Position numbers and translations under genes: made by a program
From: CANHCC01 sp040381555
Lineage (GTDB): Bacteria > Bacteroidota > Bacteroidia > J057 > RFSG01
Assembly (NCBI GenBank): GCA_040381555.1
Contig: JBEIHC010000078.1
Coordinates: 1-13,219 of the forward strand
Length of the DNA stretch: 13,219 nt
Direction of reading: 5' to 3'
The notes under the pieces: generated by a model
The model's database searches: none
Seen by the model: the letters and a program-made list of their open reading frames with translations, nothing else
What the model was told of the DNA's origin: nothing
Shown: piece after piece, positions 1-8,349 of the stretch
Numbering within the stretch: position 1 is the stretch's first letter
Layout: each line of letters opens with the position of its first letter

Positions 1-3000
1 CTTTCTTGCCCACTCATTGAGGCCATCTCAAATAATATCGTTTCTTCTGCTCAAACCCTATGCATCGGAACTTCTGCTGCACAACTCTCAGGCTCTACCC
101 CTTTAGGATGCAGTGGTATCTACACCTATCAATGGCAAAGTAGCAGTAACAACAGTACCTGGACAAACCTGAATGGAGAAACTTCTTCTAATTTTTCTCC
201 AGGATCTATTAGTGCTTCAAGCTACTTCAGAAGAGTAGTGACCAGCAGTGGTTGCTACCCACATCCTTCTACTGCTGTATTAATTAGTATTGAACAACTA
301 ATAGGAACTAACACCATCGGTTCCTCTCAAACAATTTGTCATAGCAATACACCCGCTTCTTTGACTGGAAGCCTGCCTTCTGGGGGAGTGGGATCTTATT
401 CCTTCCAATGGCTTAGCAGCACAGACAATATCTCTTTTGCCATACAGAGCGGTGCTTCTACTCAAAACTACGCTCCGGGAGCCCTTACGGCTACTCTTTA
501 TCTGAAAAGATCTGTAAGCTCTGGTGTATGCCCGGCCGATACAACTACCGGACTCACTATTATGGTTCAGGCACCTGTATCTTCCAACACCCTCTCCGGC
601 AGCCAGTCTCTTTGTGCGGGAGTAAATCCTGTTAGCTTCATTGCCAGTTCTCCCTCGGGAGGAACGGGTTCTTTTACCTATCAGTGGGAAAGCAGCAGTG
701 ACAATAGTAGCTGGACCAGTATCACAGGTGCTACCCAAATGAATCCTACAGCTGCGCCTATTACTGCCAATACCTATTTCCGCAGATTGGTTAGCTCCGG
801 TACTTGTGTGGTGAGTTCATCTTCCAGTGTTTCAATTCATCTCTACTCCCCTATCGGAAATAATACCATCGGGGCAGATCAGACTTTATGTGCCCCAGGT
901 ATTCCAGATGGACTTACTGGCTTAACTCCTTCTGGTGGTTCTGGCATGTATACTTATGCTTGGCAAACTTCTGCCAATAACAGCACTTGGGCAAACCACT
1001 CCGGTGGAGGTAACATGAATCTAAGCCCTGCATTTATCAGCAACTCCACCTACTATCGTCGGGTGGTATCCTCTACCGGATGCCCATCAGATAATAGCAT
1101 GGTAACAACGGTTACTCGTTTAGTGGGTCAAAATGATATTGCCGCCAATCAGACCATCGCTTACAATAGTGCGCCAGTTAACCTCACTGGTCAAACCAAT
1201 TTGAATAGCCCTAGTTTTGCCTGGGAAACTTCTCACAATAACTTCCAGTGGATTCCAATTCCAGGAGGAAACGCTTCGGTTTATCAGCCTCAGACTTTGA
1301 TTCAGCATGCTTGGTATCGACGCAAAGTAGCAGGCCCTGGTTGTACCGATACCATCATCAGTACTCCGGTGAAGATAACGCTGACTATGGATACCGATAC
1401 CGCCCTTACGGCTACTGCAACCTCTCCGGTATGTGCTGGTACTCCGGTCTATTTGAATGCAAATGGCCCTGCGAATGCTACTTATTTGTGGTTCGGACCT
1501 AATGGCTATACTTCCACTTTGAAAAGTCCTTCCTTCTCCAATACAACAGAATCTATCTCCGGCGTCTATCGGGTGCGTTGTACTAAGGTGAATGGAGATA
1601 CTGCCAGTGTTACGGTCAATGTAGAAGTAGGATCTTCCTTGGGAAATTTCCAGTTGTTGTTTAACAACCCCGTTTGTGCTGGAAGCACGCTTACCCTAAG
1701 CTCCAGCCATTTGCCCAGAGTTTCTTACTCGTGGACAGGCCCCAATAGTTTTACCTCAGCTACTGCGGTAAATACCTTCACCAATGCTCAGCCATCCTTG
1801 ACTGGAGTATATACCGTAGCGGTTACTTCTCCCGGATGTCAATCTATTTCTAGAACCATTATGGTAACAGTGAATGCTGCTCTAAATCCAACTCCAGGCA
1901 GTAATGGTCCAATCTGTCAGGGCAATTCGTTGAATCTAACATCCACTACTCGTTTGGGTACTTCGTATGCTTGGTCTGGTCCGAATGGATTTACTTCTGC
2001 CTTGCAGAACCCTAGTATTACCAGTGCGCAAACTGTGAATTCAGGAATTTATACTTTGACAATGAGTGGACTGGGTTGTTCTAGTGTTACTCAGACCCAT
2101 ACCGTGTTGGTGAATGCCTCCATCGTAAACCTGAGTGTCAGCAGCAATAGCCCCGTTTGTTTGGGCAATACCCTGACTCTTTCCATTCCTTCTTATGTGA
2201 ACGCTACTTATACTTGGTTAGGCCCGAATGGCTTTGCCGAAAGCAATGCCAATCTGATGAATCGCAGCAATGCCCAGACTAATTTCAGTGGTAATTACAC
2301 CTTGACGGCTGTAGTACCCGGTTGTGGCACAGCGACCAGAGTGAGTACTGTAACTGTATTGCCAAGCATAACAGCAACAGTTGGTTCTAACAGTCCTATT
2401 TGCGTAGGCAATAGCCTAATTTTAACCACCACTGGATTGCAAAGTGCTTCCTATAGTTGGTCAGGTCCCAATGGCTATATTTCAAGCTTACAAAACCCGA
2501 GCATTGCCAATGCTCAGGCAAACCGTTCTGGAGTTTATTCCATGACGATTAGTTTGCCGGGTTGCGGAAGTGGCGTATTTACAACCACTGTTGCCGTAAA
2601 TACATCTGCCTCTACTGCGGTGGTGACAGGTAATTCCCCAGTTTGCGAAGGCAATTCCCTGACAATGACAGCGACCTCGTTGACCAACGCTTCGTATATG
2701 TGGTCAGGTCCGGGAGGCTTTACAGCCAGCGGGACCACGGTTACCCGTACGAATGCACTAACCAGTTATGCGGCTAACTACGCAGTGGCCATTACAATAC
2801 CGGGATGTGGTACAGCAAGCAAATCTTATAAGGTTGTTATCCTAGGTGGAAATACCGTTACAGCATCGGCGAATACGCCCACCTGCGAGGGAACCGTATT
2901 GAGTTTGACCGCAAATACCATCACTGGAGTCACCTATGCTTGGAGCGGTCCGAATGGATTTACCTCTGCCTTGCAACGTCCGACACTTTCTAATATCCAG

Positions 3001-3891
3001 CCCAATCAGAGTGGGGTTTATACAGTAACTACCACACAGGGTCTTTGTGGCACTTCGAGCTCTACGGTGACAGTATTCGTGAGTATGAGACCGAGCAATG
3101 CTCAAGTAAGTGTAGCTCAAACTATTTGTACTCCCGGCGCCTTAACGCTAACAGGTACAGATGTGGCAGGAGCTACCCTGAGTTGGGCAGGTCCATCAGG
3201 CTTTGCCGCAAGTGGATCAACCTTTACCATTCCGACTACCACTTTAGCCAATGGGGGTACCTATACCTACACAGTGTCAACTACAGGCTGTGGATCAGCA
3301 AGTAGAAGTGTCAATGTTGCAACCTTGAGTGGTTCACAAGTAACAGGTACTATCTATCCCAATCCAATCTGTACCGGATCTCCCTTGTATTTACAGTCTG
3401 GATTTATCAATGGTGCTACCTATAATTGGAGCGGACCATCGGGCTTTAGTGTGAATGCACAAAATACCTCGCGTACTCAAGTGACCAACTTAATGGGTGG
3501 CACCTATACCTTGACTGTAAATTTACCAGGCTGTGGTGCGATTATTCAAACCTACCCCTTGGTAGTCAACACATGCAGAAATGCCTCAGAGGAAACTGAA
3601 TCTACAGAAGAAGTAGCAGTAGTTGAAGAATTAAAATCCTTCAGCCTTGAAGTGTATCCAAACCCAACCGAAGGTTTGACTACTATTACCTTGACAGGTA
3701 TTCAAACGGAAGACTCTAACTTAGCTGTTTATGATCTCTTAGGTCATCAGGTATTAGTACCAGGTAAATTAACTACCCACAGTGGAAGCAAATCCTGGGA
3801 ATTAGACTTTAGAGGAATTGCTAAAGGAATTTACTTTGTGAAGATGAATACAGAGGCAGGGGAGAAGGTAGAAAGAATTGTGGTGCGGTAG
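1..3891 (+). CDS. Giant secreted T9SS surface protein with Ig/PKD-like repeat arrays (5'-truncated)
   Basis: The frame is open from base 1 to the TAG at 3889-3891, so 1296 C-terminal residues are visible and the start lies outside the window; the GTG at 238 is internal. Two domain arrays are seen. Five units of about 92 residues carry Q[TS][LI]C...FQW/YQW...S(S/T)xxxSW...YFRR.VSSG.C. Nine units of 80-81 residues carry NSPVCxGNxLxLT...YxWxGPNGF...SGxYTxT...PGCG. The protein closes with a short acidic linker (about 3589-3630) and a type A T9SS sorting domain (about 3637-3888) with YPNP, a Y/DLLG strand and a GIYFVK...ERIVVR end. The family is exported through the outer membrane by the type IX system, where the sorting domain is removed and the protein anchored or released. 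Paired cysteines in each unit suggest disulfides. A role in adhesion or gliding (SprB-like) is inference; no enzymatic domain is visible. Transcription ends at the terminator at 3937-3962. Confidence 0.9.
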   Translation, partial: LSCPLIEAISNNIVSSAQTLCIGTSAAQLSGSTPLGCSGIYTYQWQSSSNNSTWTNLNGETSSNFSPGSISASSYFRRVVTSSGCYPHPSTAVLISIEQLIGTNTIGSSQTICHSNTPASLTGSLPSGGVGSYSFQWLSSTDNISFAIQSGASTQNYAPGALTATLYLKRSVSSGVCPADTTTGLTIMVQAPVSSNTLSGSQSLCAGVNPVSFIASSPSGGTGSFTYQWESSSDNSSWTSITGATQMNPTAAPITANTYFRRLVSSGTCVVSSSSSVSIHLYSPIGNNTIGADQTLCAPGIPDGLTGLTPSGGSGMYTYAWQTSANNSTWANHSGGGNMNLSPAFISNSTYYRRVVSSTGCPSDNSMVTTVTRLVGQNDIAANQTIAYNSAPVNLTGQTNLNSPSFAWETSHNNFQWIPIPGGNASVYQPQTLIQHAWYRRKVAGPGCTDTIISTPVKITLTMDTDTALTATATSPVCAGTPVYLNANGPANATYLWFGPNGYTSTLKSPSFSNTTESISGVYRVRCTKVNGDTASVTVNVEVGSSLGNFQLLFNNPVCAGSTLTLSSSHLPRVSYSWTGPNSFTSATAVNTFTNAQPSLTGVYTVAVTSPGCQSISRTIMVTVNAALNPTPGSNGPICQGNSLNLTSTTRLGTSYAWSGPNGFTSALQNPSITSAQTVNSGIYTLTMSGLGCSSVTQTHTVLVNASIVNLSVSSNSPVCLGNTLTLSIPSYVNATYTWLGPNGFAESNANLMNRSNAQTNFSGNYTLTAVVPGCGTATRVSTVTVLPSITATVGSNSPICVGNSLILTTTGLQSASYSWSGPNGYISSLQNPSIANAQANRSGVYSMTISLPGCGSGVFTTTVAVNTSASTAVVTGNSPVCEGNSLTMTATSLTNASYMWSGPGGFTASGTTVTRTNALTSYAANYAVAITIPGCGTASKSYKVVILGGNTVTASANTPTCEGTVLSLTANTITGVTYAWSGPNGFTSALQRPTLSNIQPNQSGVYTVTTTQGLCGTSSSTVTVFVSMRPSNAQVSVAQTICTPGALTLTGTDVAGATLSWAGPSGFAASGSTFTIPTTTLANGGTYTYTVSTTGCGSASRSVNVATLSGSQVTGTIYPNPICTGSPLYLQSGFINGATYNWSGPSGFSVNAQNTSRTQVTNLMGGTYTLTVNLPGCGAIIQTYPLVVNTCRNASEETESTEEVAVVEELKSFSLEVYPNPTEGLTTITLTGIQTEDSNLAVYDLLGHQVLVPGKLTTHSGSKSWELDFRGIAKGIYFVKMNTEAGEKVERIVVR
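25..1380 (+). repeat. Array A: five 92-codon Ig/PKD-like units within the surface protein
   Basis: The conserved Q-T/S-L/I-C cysteine codons fall at 61, 337, 613 and 889, exactly 276 bases apart. The fifth unit aligns with its Gln codon at 1150 (270 bases after 880) but has Ala (codon 1159) where the cysteine should be. Each unit ends in a (V/R)VSSxGC-type motif. The first visible unit may not be the first in the gene. DNA identity between units is low, so these are old protein-level duplications rather than recent tandem repeats. Confidence 0.85.
1411..3573 (+). repeat. Array B: nine 80-81-codon Ig-like units within the surface protein
   Basis: The first conserved cysteine codon of each unit is at 1432, 1675, 1915, 2158, 2401, 2644, 2884, 3127 and 3370. 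Spacings are 243, 240, 243, 243, 243, 240, 243 and 243 bases. Nearly every unit has a W(S/T/L/A)GP(N/S)(G/S)F core and a second cysteine in a PGC(G)-like motif. The pattern matches the Ig-like repeats common in Bacteroidota surface proteins. Units 3, 5 and 7 resemble one another more than their neighbours do (see findings). Confidence 0.88.
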
Positions 3892-3930
3892 AGACGCACA
3901 ATTGTAAAGACGCACAATTGTGCGTTTTAC
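3892..3930. repeat. REP-like palindrome with duplicated half
   Basis: The 14-mer AGACGCACAATTGT occurs at 3892-3905 and again at 3908-3921. The second copy forms the perfect 16-base palindrome ACGCACAATTGTGCGT (3910-3925), extended by GTAAA (3904-3908) pairing with TTTAC (3926-3930) around a bulged G. With the stop codon the left edge reads GTAGAGACGCAC. I recall GTAGAGACG...CGTCTCTAC-type palindromes as common intergenic repeats in Bacteroidota and cyanobacteria. It lies between the stop codon and the terminator and is probably transcribed as a hairpin. Confidence 0.6.
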
Positions 3931-3936
3931 AATGAA

Positions 3937-3962
3937 AAAAGGCCAGATTGCTCTGGCCTTTT
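3937..3962. terminator. Rho-independent terminator, probably bidirectional
   Basis: An 11-bp stem, AAAAGGCCAGA (3937-3947) with TCTGGCCTTTT (3952-3962), closes on the loop TTGC. A T-rich tract follows on the plus strand and an A-rich tract precedes it, giving a T tract on the minus strand. It sits between two convergent genes (stops at 3891 and 4041), so it can serve both. Confidence 0.9.
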
Positions 3963-4040
3963 CTTATTTAATTAGATGGATAAATTATGGCTTTCTAAAA
4001 CAGACAATTTTGTCCTATATCAGTAGGCTAGTCCCATTTC

Positions 4041-5126
4041 TCACACAAACCCTTCACCTGCTTCTTTCTTCGCATCTCCGACAAATTCTTTGATGCGTTG
4101 TTCGGAATCCATTTTGCAAATGAGCAGTACATTTTCGGTATCTACGATAATGTATTTATCCAAGCCTTCTACCAAGACGAGTTTGTCTTTTTTCTCCACT
4201 CGAATAATGTTGTTGGAAGAATTATAAATCATTCCTTTTCCATACACTGCATTGCCCAAATAATCTTTCTGATATTCCTGATACAGCGAAACCCAAGTGC
4301 CTAAATCACTCCAGCCAAAGTGCCCGGGTATGACATATACATTTTCCGCCAATTCCATGATGCCGTTATCTATGGAAATGTTTTTACATCGATCATAGAC
4401 GGATTTAACAGCCAATGCTTCCTCTGGTGTATTGAGTTGTTTGCGGATACCTTGAAATAATTCATACAACTCAGGCATGAATTTTTCAAAGGCTTTCATG
4501 ATCGTTTTTATGGAAAAAATAAATATCCCACTATTCCATAAAAAGTCTCCACTTTGAATAAACGATTGGGCAATTTCTCGAGTAGGTTTTTCTGTAAAGG
4601 TTTTCACCTGATGGTATCCAGATTCTGCGGTTTTCGGGCTCTCCCGAAATTGTATATATCCATACCCGGTATCCGGACGAGTGGGTTGAATGCCCAATGT
4701 CATGATTATTTCTTCCTTAGTGGCTGTTAGGGCAAGCAGTATGTCCTTTTGGAACTTATCTGGGCTCATAATTAAATGATCGGAAGCGGCTACGACCATG
4801 CGGGCCTTGGGATTCAGTTGATGAATTCGGAATGCTGCATAAGCCACACAGGGTGCGGTATTTCTGCCAACAGGTTCTGCCAGAATATTCGTTTCCAGAA
4901 TCTCCGGAAGTTGCTCCCGTACCATCCCCACATACTGAGTATTGGTTACCACCCAAATATTTTCGTTGGGAATAATTTCTTGGAAGCGCTTATAGGTTTG
5001 CTGGATCAGGGTTTCGCCTGTCCCCAATACATCTAAAAATTGTTTTGGCCGGTTAGAACGGCTCATGGGCCAAAAGCGGCTCCCAATGCCTCCTGCCATG
5101 ATAACGACATGGTGATTTTTATTCAT
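4041..5126 (-). CDS. manC: Mannose-1-phosphate guanylyltransferase (GDP-mannose pyrophosphorylase)
   Basis: Cytoplasmic enzyme making GDP-mannose from mannose 1-phosphate and GTP (EC 2.7.7.13) for surface polysaccharide, LPS or glycoprotein. The 361-residue protein has the nucleotidyltransferase signature GGIGSRFWPMSR (12-23) followed by PKQF (27-30). It also has EPVGRNTAP (84-92), the metal-binding region SDH (115-117), PDTGYGYI (151-158), FTEKP (177-181), WNSGIF (197-202), DNGIME (253-258) and GWSDLGTW (271-278), all typical of the family. The length matches the short type. The C-terminal phosphomannose isomerase cupin of bifunctional ManC/AlgA proteins is absent, so mannose 6-phosphate must come from a separate ManA. 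Its ATG overlaps the stop of kdsD by four bases (ATGA), indicating translational coupling and one transcript. A glucose-1-phosphate transferase is unlikely given the FWPMSR/PKQF pattern. Confidence 0.94.
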   Translation of the reverse strand: MNKNHHVVIMAGGIGSRFWPMSRSNRPKQFLDVLGTGETLIQQTYKRFQEIIPNENIWVVTNTQYVGMVREQLPEILETNILAEPVGRNTAPCVAYAAFRIHQLNPKARMVVAASDHLIMSPDKFQKDILLALTATKEEIIMTLGIQPTRPDTGYGYIQFRESPKTAESGYHQVKTFTEKPTREIAQSFIQSGDFLWNSGIFIFSIKTIMKAFEKFMPELYELFQGIRKQLNTPEEALAVKSVYDRCKNISIDNGIMELAENVYVIPGHFGWSDLGTWVSLYQEYQKDYLGNAVYGKGMIYNSSNNIIRVEKKDKLVLVEGLDKYIIVDTENVLLICKMDSEQRIKEFVGDAKKEAGEGFV

Positions 5127-6091
5127 GATCTGATTCCTTCTGCTATTAAATCGTGTATATGGATGAGTCCAACTAGTTTGCCTTTTTCATCCGTCAAAAT
5201 TAACTGAGAAATTCGAGCTTCTTCCATTAGTGCTAAAGCTTCTGCCGCCATCATATTGGCCGAACCTGTTTTCGGTTGCCCACTCATAACTGTTGAAGCG
5301 GGAACAGTTCGAAAATCTCCGGTCTGGGAAATTAAGCGTCGCAAATCTCCATCAGTAATGATTCCCAGTACTTTATGGTCAGTATCCGTCACAACCGTTG
5401 CGCCTGCCCGCCCTGCTGTGATACTTAAAATAACCTGCTCCATGGGGGTTTCCGGCCGGACAGTACTGGGTTCGCGGCGAATTAAATCTTTTGCCTTCAG
5501 CAATAATTTTTTGCCCAAACTTCCCGATGGATGCACCCGGGCAAAATCTGTATCGCTAAATTCTCTTAAAGTAAGCAGGCACACCGCTAAGGCATCTCCT
5601 AGGGCCATGGTTGCCGTTGTGGAGGTCGTGGGAGCCAAGCCATGCGGACAAGCTTCTTCTTGAGCCTCCAGCAGCAAATGTACCGCACTGTTGCGCGCTA
5701 AAGGAGAATCGGCAAAACAGGTCATTGCAATGACGGGAATTTCTCGGGATTGCAACACCGGCAGTAAATTCAATAGCTCTTCGGTAGAACCACTCCGGGA
5801 GATTAAAATAGCCACATCTCCATCCTGAACAATGCCAATATCTCCATGAAGGGCATCGGTGGCATGTATGCAAATAGCCGGACTGCCCGTTGAGGTAAAA
5901 GTCGCCGCCATTTTCCGCCCAATGAGCTCACTTTTTCCTACTCCGCTCAGAATTATCTTCCCTGGACGCTTGTAGAGCAATTCCACCGCTTCTAAATAGG
6001 CTTTTCCCAGCCCAATAGCCGTATTTCGAAGGGCTTCTGCCTCCTGATTGAGCACCCTGCGGGCTTCCTGAAGAATTCGTTCTTGATCCAT
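5123..6091 (-). CDS. kdsD: D-arabinose-5-phosphate isomerase (KpsF/GutQ/KdsD family)
   Basis: Converts ribulose 5-phosphate to arabinose 5-phosphate (EC 5.3.1.13), the first committed step toward KDO of lipopolysaccharide. The 322-residue protein has an N-terminal SIS sugar-isomerase domain (about 35-178) with SGVGKSE (49-55), SRSGSTEE (98-105) and APTTSTTATMALGDALA (153-169), then HPSGSLGKKL (187-196), whose histidine corresponds to a conserved active-site residue of the family. Two CBS domains follow (about 205-258 and 270-320) and probably bind a regulatory nucleotide. Small departures from the textbook motifs are Glu for Gly in GKSG and Ser for Gly in HPGG; neither obviously destroys function. 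It is the first gene of a two-gene unit with manC and is divergent from recQ, leaving 74 bases between the two start codons. I see no convincing TAnnTTTG box for the minus strand in that gap. Confidence 0.92.
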   Translation of the reverse strand: MDQERILQEARRVLNQEAEALRNTAIGLGKAYLEAVELLYKRPGKIILSGVGKSELIGRKMAATFTSTGSPAICIHATDALHGDIGIVQDGDVAILISRSGSTEELLNLLPVLQSREIPVIAMTCFADSPLARNSAVHLLLEAQEEACPHGLAPTTSTTATMALGDALAVCLLTLREFSDTDFARVHPSGSLGKKLLLKAKDLIRREPSTVRPETPMEQVILSITAGRAGATVVTDTDHKVLGIITDGDLRRLISQTGDFRTVPASTVMSGQPKTGSANMMAAEALALMEEARISQLILTDEKGKLVGLIHIHDLIAEGIRS

Positions 6092-6130
6092 TCCGACACA
6101 AAAAAAATTAAAAATATGGGAGAGGTGAAA

Positions 6131-6138
6131 TAATTTTG
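6131..6138 (+). promoter_or_regulatory. Bacteroidota -7 promoter box for recQ
   Basis: TAATTTTG is a full match to the Bacteroidota consensus TAnnTTTG. It lies 27 bases before the ATG at 6166, leaving room for a short leader. No clear TTTG -33 element stands 17-23 bases upstream. The box contains the TTG (6136) that would otherwise be read as an upstream alternative start, which argues for the ATG at 6166. Confidence 0.65.
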
Positions 6139-6165
6139 TGTAAATTAAAGTTTTATTGCTTGCTC

Positions 6166-8349
6166 ATGATCGAAGTATCAACGAATATTAAGGCGGATCT
6201 CAAGTCCGGACTGAAAAAGTATTTTGGCTACGACACCTTCCGTGGAAGACAGGAAGAGGTGATTGTCAATCTGATGAAGGGGAATGACGGTTTCGTTATT
6301 ATGCCCACTGGTGCTGGAAAATCCCTCTGCTATCAACTTCCGGCTATTTTGATGCCCGGAACGGCTTTAGTCATTTCTCCCCTCATTGCCCTGATGAAAA
6401 ATCAGGTGGACCAAATGCAGGCCCTCGGAATTGAAGCCGGGTTTCTCAATTCCTCCATGAGCCGGGTCGATTATGAGGCGGTTAAGGCTAAAACCATTTC
6501 TCAGCAGCTCAAATTGCTGTATGTTGCTCCCGAATCTCTAGTCAAAGAAGAATTTATTGAATTCCTCAACCAGGCAAATGTCTCTTTTGTTGCCGTAGAT
6601 GAAGTGCATTGTATCTCCGAATGGGGACATGACTTCCGCCCGGAATACCGACGCATTCGCCAAATCCTTAATAATATTCATAAAGTTCCGGTGATTGCCC
6701 TCACCGCCACGGCTACTCCCAAAGTGCAAGCAGATATCCGACAGAATCTGCATCTGGAAGAAGCCTCTGTTTTCCTTTCTTCTTTTAATCGCCACAATCT
6801 CTATTACGAGATTCGACCCAAGCATGATCCCATTCCGGAGATTATCAAATATGTCAAAAAACAGAATGGAAAATCTGGAATTATCTATTGCCTGAGTCGC
6901 AGGAAAGTAGAAGAACTTTCCGACCTGCTCAATGTGAATGGAATAAAAACAGTTCCTTATCACGCCGGGCTTGACTCCCATGTTCGTACCCAGCATCAGG
7001 ATGCCTTCCTGAAGGAAGAAGTACAGGTGGTGTGCGCAACCATTGCATTCGGAATGGGCATCGACAAACCCGATGTGCGATTTGTTATTCACTACGATGT
7101 ACCCAAAAGTATTGAAGGCTATTATCAAGAAACGGGTAGGGCAGGTAGAGATGGGCTCGAGGGAAATTGCGTCTTATTTTATGACTTCAACGATATTATC
7201 AAACTCGAGAAGTTCATGAAAGATAAACCCGTTAGTGAGCGGGAATCCGGCAAACACCTCTTGTATGAAATGGCCTCCTTCTGCGAGTCTGGCGTTTGTC
7301 GTAGAAAGCAATTGTTACACTACTTTGGCGAAAATTATGACGACAAGAAGTGTAACAGCATGTGTGATAATTGTCGTTATCCTAAAGCGCGCTTCGAAGC
7401 CACTAAAGTAACGCATACCGCCTTAAGATGCGTACAAGAAGTGAGTGGCAAATTTGTCATCCACCATCTAGTTCAAATAATTAAAGGCTCCAAAAATCAG
7501 CAGATTCTTTCTTTTGGTCATGATAAACTGGAGACACACGGTCAGAATGATGGCAGAGGGGAGAAAGAGTGGAAATCCATTATCACTCAGTTAATTGTTA
7601 ATGACTTCCTGATTAAAGACATTGATGACTATGGAACGATCAAGCTCTCTGCTAATGGAGACGCATGGCTGAAAAAACCGACGCCTATTGAACTCATCGT
7701 ATATCAGGAACCCGATAAAATTGAGCGGGAGCATTTTGTGGGTGAAGAGGTACGGCAGTATGACGATGTACTTTTTGATTTGCTCAAGAAGTTGCGCAAG
7801 GATATTGCCCAGCAGAAGAACATTCCCCCATATGTGGTGTTTCAGGATCCTTCTTTGGAGGACATGGCTACCAAGTACCCCATCAATGCTCAGGAATTCC
7901 AAAATATTATGGGCGTAGGTAGTGGCAAGGCTCAGAAGTTTGGAGCACCCTTCATTGCCCTCATTAAAAAGTATGTAGAGGAAAATGACATTGAGCGATC
8001 TGCGGATGTAGTGGTCAAAACTGCTGGAAAGAATTCTGCTAATAAACTCTTCATTATTCAGCATATCGACAGAAAGACTCCTTTGAATGATATCGCTTCT
8101 CAAAAGGGTCTGTCCATGGATGAAATGCTGGAAGAACTCTGGCACATCATTACTTCAGGCACCAAGCTCAATATTGATTACTACATCAATGAAATGATTG
8201 ATGAAGATCGGCAGGATGAGATCTATGATTACTTCATGGGAGCTGACTCCGATGATGTGGAAATGGCCCAAAAAGAATTAGGCACTGATTTTACCTCTGA
8301 AGAGATACAGTTGATGCGCGCCAAGTTTTATTCTGAGTTGGCGAATTAG
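6166..8349 (+). CDS. recQ: ATP-dependent DNA helicase RecQ
   Basis: A 3'-5' DNA helicase of recombination and replication-fork repair. From the ATG at 6166 the protein has 727 residues. Seen in order: motif 0 around FRGRQ, motif I TGAGKS (48-53), motif II DEVH (145-148), motif III TATAT (180-184), motif VI QETGRAGRDG (321-330), and a zinc-binding module with Cys 378, 396, 400 and 403. A winged-helix RQC region (about 412-510), an HRDC domain (about 530-605) and a C-terminal helix-turn-helix extension (about 630-725) follow. The long C-terminus is typical of Bacteroidota-type RecQ and longer than the roughly 610-residue E. coli protein. An in-frame TTG at 6136 would add ten residues, but it lies inside the promoter box. 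Motif II is DEVH instead of the usual DEAH. The gene stands alone, divergent from kdsD. Confidence 0.95.
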   Translation: MIEVSTNIKADLKSGLKKYFGYDTFRGRQEEVIVNLMKGNDGFVIMPTGAGKSLCYQLPAILMPGTALVISPLIALMKNQVDQMQALGIEAGFLNSSMSRVDYEAVKAKTISQQLKLLYVAPESLVKEEFIEFLNQANVSFVAVDEVHCISEWGHDFRPEYRRIRQILNNIHKVPVIALTATATPKVQADIRQNLHLEEASVFLSSFNRHNLYYEIRPKHDPIPEIIKYVKKQNGKSGIIYCLSRRKVEELSDLLNVNGIKTVPYHAGLDSHVRTQHQDAFLKEEVQVVCATIAFGMGIDKPDVRFVIHYDVPKSIEGYYQETGRAGRDGLEGNCVLFYDFNDIIKLEKFMKDKPVSERESGKHLLYEMASFCESGVCRRKQLLHYFGENYDDKKCNSMCDNCRYPKARFEATKVTHTALRCVQEVSGKFVIHHLVQIIKGSKNQQILSFGHDKLETHGQNDGRGEKEWKSIITQLIVNDFLIKDIDDYGTIKLSANGDAWLKKPTPIELIVYQEPDKIEREHFVGEEVRQYDDVLFDLLKKLRKDIAQQKNIPPYVVFQDPSLEDMATKYPINAQEFQNIMGVGSGKAQKFGAPFIALIKKYVEENDIERSADVVVKTAGKNSANKLFIIQHIDRKTPLNDIASQKGLSMDEMLEELWHIITSGTKLNIDYYINEMIDEDRQDEIYDYFMGADSDDVEMAQKELGTDFTSEEIQLMRAKFYSELAN

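Noticed and set aside
238..240. GTG as the start of the large surface protein
   Set aside because: The frame is open from base 1 and the upstream residues form a complete repeat unit (QTLC...YQW...YFRRVVTSSGC), so the GTG is an internal Val codon.
298..738. 146-codon minus-strand open frame within the surface protein
   Set aside because: A by-product of serine- and threonine-rich repeat coding; the translation is Arg/Ser-rich with no recognisable domain.
1432..3573. CRISPR-like periodicity from evenly spaced repeats
   Set aside because: The 240-243-base period is a protein-domain repeat in an open frame with diverged DNA; there are no short identical repeats with unique spacers.
6136..6165. 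Upstream TTG start for recQ adding ten residues
   Set aside because: The TTG is the end of a perfect TAnnTTTG promoter box, the added residues are not RecQ-like, and an ATG follows at 6166.
6538..7128. 196-codon open frame on the minus strand inside recQ
   Set aside because: It is antisense to conserved helicase motifs, has no recognisable protein features, and is explained by the coding strand's composition.
7591..8145. 184-codon open frame on the minus strand inside recQ
   Set aside because: Antisense to the HRDC and C-terminal regions; no family signature and no promoter or partner gene.
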